From contig NZ_JARHUI010000004.1 in assembly GCF_029222925.1 (NCBI RefSeq), positions 124,001 through 188,000 of the forward strand: DNA of 64,000 bases, read 5' to 3'. Positions 61,688 to 64,000 of this stretch are shown piece by piece; position 1 is the first letter of the stretch, and every line of letters starts with the position of its first letter. A model generated the notes under the pieces. It was not told the DNA's origin, searched no databases, and saw only the letters and a program-made list of their open reading frames with translations. The position numbers were made by a program, and so were the translations under genes. The stretch comes from Algoriphagus sp. CAU 1675 (lineage in GTDB: Bacteria; Bacteroidota; Bacteroidia; Cytophagales; Cyclobacteriaceae).

Positions 61688-62752
61688 TTAAAAGTCAAAG
61701 CTTAGGTTCCCTCCTTTTCGAAAGGCTTTGAGATTGAACTCAGGCATGTTTCGCCCCTGGAAATACTTTTTCCTAGCATGTCTGAAAAGCTGGTGTATGC
61801 TTTCCGCCAAAACTCCCTCCCCTTTCATTCTCCTGCCAAACTGGTTGTCCTGCACTTTTCCTCCATGGAGTTCGGCGATTTGATGCATCACTTTTTGGAA
61901 GCGGTCCGGGTAATTTTTCTGCAGCCAATCCGAAAAGATCTCTTCCAGTTTCCCATTTAGACGAACTACTGTCATTCCCGCACCTCGGGCACCATGATCG
62001 GCTGCAGCCTTGAGAATTTGTGGGATTTCGTGATGGTTGAGTCCGGGTATGATAGGAGCATTCATTACTGCCACCGGAACTCCCGCTTTGGAAAGGGCTT
62101 CTATGGTTTTGAGTCGTTTGACAGCACTGGCAGTTCTTGGTTCCATGGCCCGGCGGAGACTTTCATCCAGCGTGGTAATGGAAATATAAACCTGCACTAA
62201 ATTATCGCTCCCCAAGTCCTGAAGCAGATCCAAATCCCGTAAAATCAAACTGTTTTTGCTAATGATCCCCACGGGATGGCGGTAGCGTGCAAGCACCTTC
62301 AGAATACCCCGGGTGATTTTCATTTCCTTTTCCAAGGGTTGGTAACAGTCTGTATTTCCAGAAAGAGAAATCGGGCTGACCTTCCAAGCCTTGCTCAGGA
62401 GCTTTGCTTCCAAAAGCCTGGGCGCATTCGGTTTGGCCATGAGTTGGGTTTCAAAATCCAAACCCGCCGTATAGCCATAGTATTCGTGGGAATTTCGGGC
62501 ATAGCAATAGATACAACCATGCTCACAACCTTGGTAGGGATTGAGAGAAAAACTCAAACCCAGATCCGGGCTGGTAATGGGATTGACGATGGTTTTGGGA
62601 TGCTCTATCCTCACCTCTGTTTTGGGGGAAAGCAAAAGCGGCTCGTCAATGCCTTCCACATGTTCGGCTACCAGCCTCTGTTCCAAAAAGCGGTTACCGG
62701 ACTGGACCTGTGCCCCCCTTCCTTTGAAATATTCCTCTTCCCTGTCAATCAT
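61688..62752 (-). CDS. PA0069-family radical SAM protein
   Basis: A 354-residue protein from the ATG at 62752 (GTG at 62770 is also in frame). It begins with GRGAQVQSGNRF near residue 12, typical of this family, then has the radical SAM motif CEHGCIYCYAR near 73, SGNTDCYQPLEKEMKITRGIL near 130 and HGARGAGMTVVRLNGKLEEIF near 260. The domain resembles spore photoproduct lyase-like enzymes, but the reaction is unknown. It is convergent with GH20 and divergent from nothing; the acyl-CoA-dehydrogenase-like gene lies upstream on the same strand. Confidence 0.85.
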   Translation of the reverse strand: MIDREEEYFKGRGAQVQSGNRFLEQRLVAEHVEGIDEPLLLSPKTEVRIEHPKTIVNPITSPDLGLSFSLNPYQGCEHGCIYCYARNSHEYYGYTAGLDFETQLMAKPNAPRLLEAKLLSKAWKVSPISLSGNTDCYQPLEKEMKITRGILKVLARYRHPVGIISKNSLILRDLDLLQDLGSDNLVQVYISITTLDESLRRAMEPRTASAVKRLKTIEALSKAGVPVAVMNAPIIPGLNHHEIPQILKAAADHGARGAGMTVVRLNGKLEEIFSDWLQKNYPDRFQKVMHQIAELHGGKVQDNQFGRRMKGEGVLAESIHQLFRHARKKYFQGRNMPEFNLKAFRKGGNLSFDF

Positions 62753-62835
62753 TTTGTCAAAACCAAGCACCTTATTTTAAGGAAAATGGCAGACAAACAA
62801 AGACCGGTGACAGAAAATGTCCGGTTAGGGATTTC

Positions 62836-63909
62836 TTAAAAAGGAAAAGTCAGCAAGGCATGTTGGCTGACCGTATTAAAATCCCTCCACACCCGATTGA
62901 GTTCGGTATGGGACTTTGCTGCTTCCAAGCCTGCAAAAGGAAACATCTGGGCATTGAGTTTCCGGCATGCCCCCGTCATTTTCCGGCTGATATGACTGAC
63001 TGATCTCAGGGTTTTCTTGGAGATTTTGCCATTTGCTTCCAATTCTTCCCAGGAATGCTCCACTTGCTCGTAAAACTTCCTCCTCACCTTTTCAAGCTTT
63101 TTCAAAGTCTTTTTCTCCTGCTTTTTGAAATAGTCCACATACTGCTCATCATACTTTCTATGCTCATTTCTTTTCCAAAAAGATTCTCCAATCAATCGTT
63201 GCAGATGATGAGTGATTCCTAAAATATTGATCGCCAAAGTAGCCTCGGCAAACTGCAAGAACGGATACTGATAGATAGGCTTGGAGATCATGGCTTTTTC
63301 CGGCAAAATCTGAAAACTCCGGTTCAATGGAACGTGGAGATTCTCCGTTTTAAAGGCATGGCTTCCCGTTGCTATCATTCCCATATAACTCCATCCATCT
63401 AGAATTTCCACTTCCTCTCTTTTCAGGATAAAAGCCTTGACTACAGGATTTCCTGCTTCATCCAAAAGAGGCTTCCCATTTTCAAGAAGTTCACAGTTTG
63501 CTGTCAAATGTGTGGCATGCAAAGCTCCGGAAGCATAGGTCCAAGATCCATTGACCAGATATTCCTCTCCTATTTGATCGGCTTTTCCTCCAACAAATCC
63601 ACTTCCTGCCAGGCAAACTTTGGGATCGGAAAAGATTTCCTCCCCCAATGACTCCTCCAAAAACCCCACAAACCAAGCCGCTCCGGCACATAGCGTCAGA
63701 GTCCAACCCAAACTTCCGTCGAACTCTGCGAGTTCCTCCTCGACTTTCAAGGCTTCCGGAAGGCTCAGCCCCAGTCCATTCAAGCTTTCGGGAACAAAAA
63801 GTTTAAACCATTTCTCTTGATAAATGACATCCAGCCATTCTTCAGGCAAGCATCCCAATTTTTCAGCTTTAGCAGCCAATTCTTGGTTTAATACCCCAAA
63901 TTTTTCCAT
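62836..63909 (-). CDS. Acyl-CoA dehydrogenase-like flavoprotein
   Basis: A 357-residue protein of the acyl-CoA dehydrogenase/flavin monooxygenase superfamily: VPESLNGLGLSLPEALKVEEELAEFDGSLGWTLTLCAGAAWFVG near residue 38, a middle beta domain with LAGSGFVGGKADQIGEEYLVNGSWTYASGALHATHL near 100, and a helical C-terminal domain. It resembles the HsaA/NcnH hydroxylase-like branch rather than true fatty acyl-CoA dehydrogenases. The C-terminal half has an unusual Lys-rich segment near residues 240-270 (YFKKQEKKTLKKLEKVRRK). Substrate unknown. Confidence 0.7.
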   Translation of the reverse strand: MEKFGVLNQELAAKAEKLGCLPEEWLDVIYQEKWFKLFVPESLNGLGLSLPEALKVEEELAEFDGSLGWTLTLCAGAAWFVGFLEESLGEEIFSDPKVCLAGSGFVGGKADQIGEEYLVNGSWTYASGALHATHLTANCELLENGKPLLDEAGNPVVKAFILKREEVEILDGWSYMGMIATGSHAFKTENLHVPLNRSFQILPEKAMISKPIYQYPFLQFAEATLAINILGITHHLQRLIGESFWKRNEHRKYDEQYVDYFKKQEKKTLKKLEKVRRKFYEQVEHSWEELEANGKISKKTLRSVSHISRKMTGACRKLNAQMFPFAGLEAAKSHTELNRVWRDFNTVSQHALLTFPF

Positions 63910-63975
63910 GCCACAAGTTTAGAAAGGTTTCCCCAAAGCAACAGGGAAAATTCATTCTTTTGAAAATTGAAGCAA

Positions 63976-64000
63976 GAAAAAGCCCGAATCACTTCGGGCT
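63976..64000 (-). terminator. Intrinsic terminator at the right edge
   Basis: AGCCCGAA (63981-63988) and TTCGGGCT (63993-64000) form an 8-bp stem with a 4-base loop. Read on the minus strand the stem is followed by TTTTTC, so it probably ends a minus-strand gene lying beyond the window. Confidence 0.7.

Overview
The window looks like a chromosomal segment of a marine or aquatic member of the Bacteroidota, most likely Cytophagales close to Algoriphagus/Cyclobacteriaceae (inference from gene content, no search was run). The evidence is a SusC/SusD pair, a further TonB-type outer-membrane receptor, FG-GAP/ASPIC and FISUMP proteins, a type III glutamine synthetase, short MenE and MenB for menaquinone, a TAnnTTTG-type promoter in front of mtaB, and many surface glycoside hydrolases and lipoproteins. 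No rRNA, tRNA, CRISPR array, intact insertion sequence or prophage was seen.

Layout. 1-5.9 kb (+): a truncated FG-GAP/ASPIC protein, a vanadium-haloperoxidase/PAP2 enzyme and a sulfatase in one operon. 5.9-10.9 kb: menB and menE diverging, a DUF2141 protein, a 2OG-Fe(II) oxygenase, an unknown protein, and a LexA-like self-cleaving repressor co-transcribed with an unknown 88-residue protein. 11-21 kb: an outer-membrane receptor, Tex, a TlpA-like thioredoxin, a GH95 fucosidase and a purple-acid-phosphatase-like enzyme. 21.2-25.7 kb: a sucrose module (LacI regulator, amylosucrase, SLC45-like MFS carrier). 25.9-32.8 kb (-): an eight-gene molybdenum cofactor operon, moaA-moeA-TSUP permease-moaD-moeB/rhodanese-moaE-PLP decarboxylase-moaCB, with two unexpected members. 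33-37.8 kb: an atypical pyruvate kinase, a DUF4397 lipoprotein, and an ECF sigma factor followed by a predicted envelope-spanning anti-sigma factor. 37.8-46.6 kb (-): a polysaccharide utilisation locus, SusC-SusD-GH18 chitinase-ROK kinase-FAD oxidoreductase, with a strong intrinsic terminator between susD and the chitinase. 47-53.6 kb: glutamine synthetase III, mtaB, a eukaryote-like GH13_8 branching enzyme and a VanZ-like protein.

53.64-54.40 kb holds the most unusual object: a gene-free tandem array of 36 units with an exact 21-bp period and no indel, whose last four copies form a 126-bp (6 x 21) higher-order repeat. Nearly every unit starts with an A4-A5 tract, so the tracts are phased at two helical turns, and short stems recur in each 126-bp copy. 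Neither strand carries a credible gene.

54.5-64 kb: an esterase with a TPR tail; a very AT-rich pair (FISUMP lipoprotein and a PD-(D/E)XK-like nuclease) that looks horizontally acquired; an ATP-grasp/VOC/GH20 cluster; a PA0069-type radical SAM protein; and an acyl-CoA-dehydrogenase-like protein. Functionally the window is dominated by glycan capture and degradation (chitin, fucosides, sulfated glycans, sucrose/alpha-glucan), cofactor synthesis (menaquinone, Moco) and envelope signalling.
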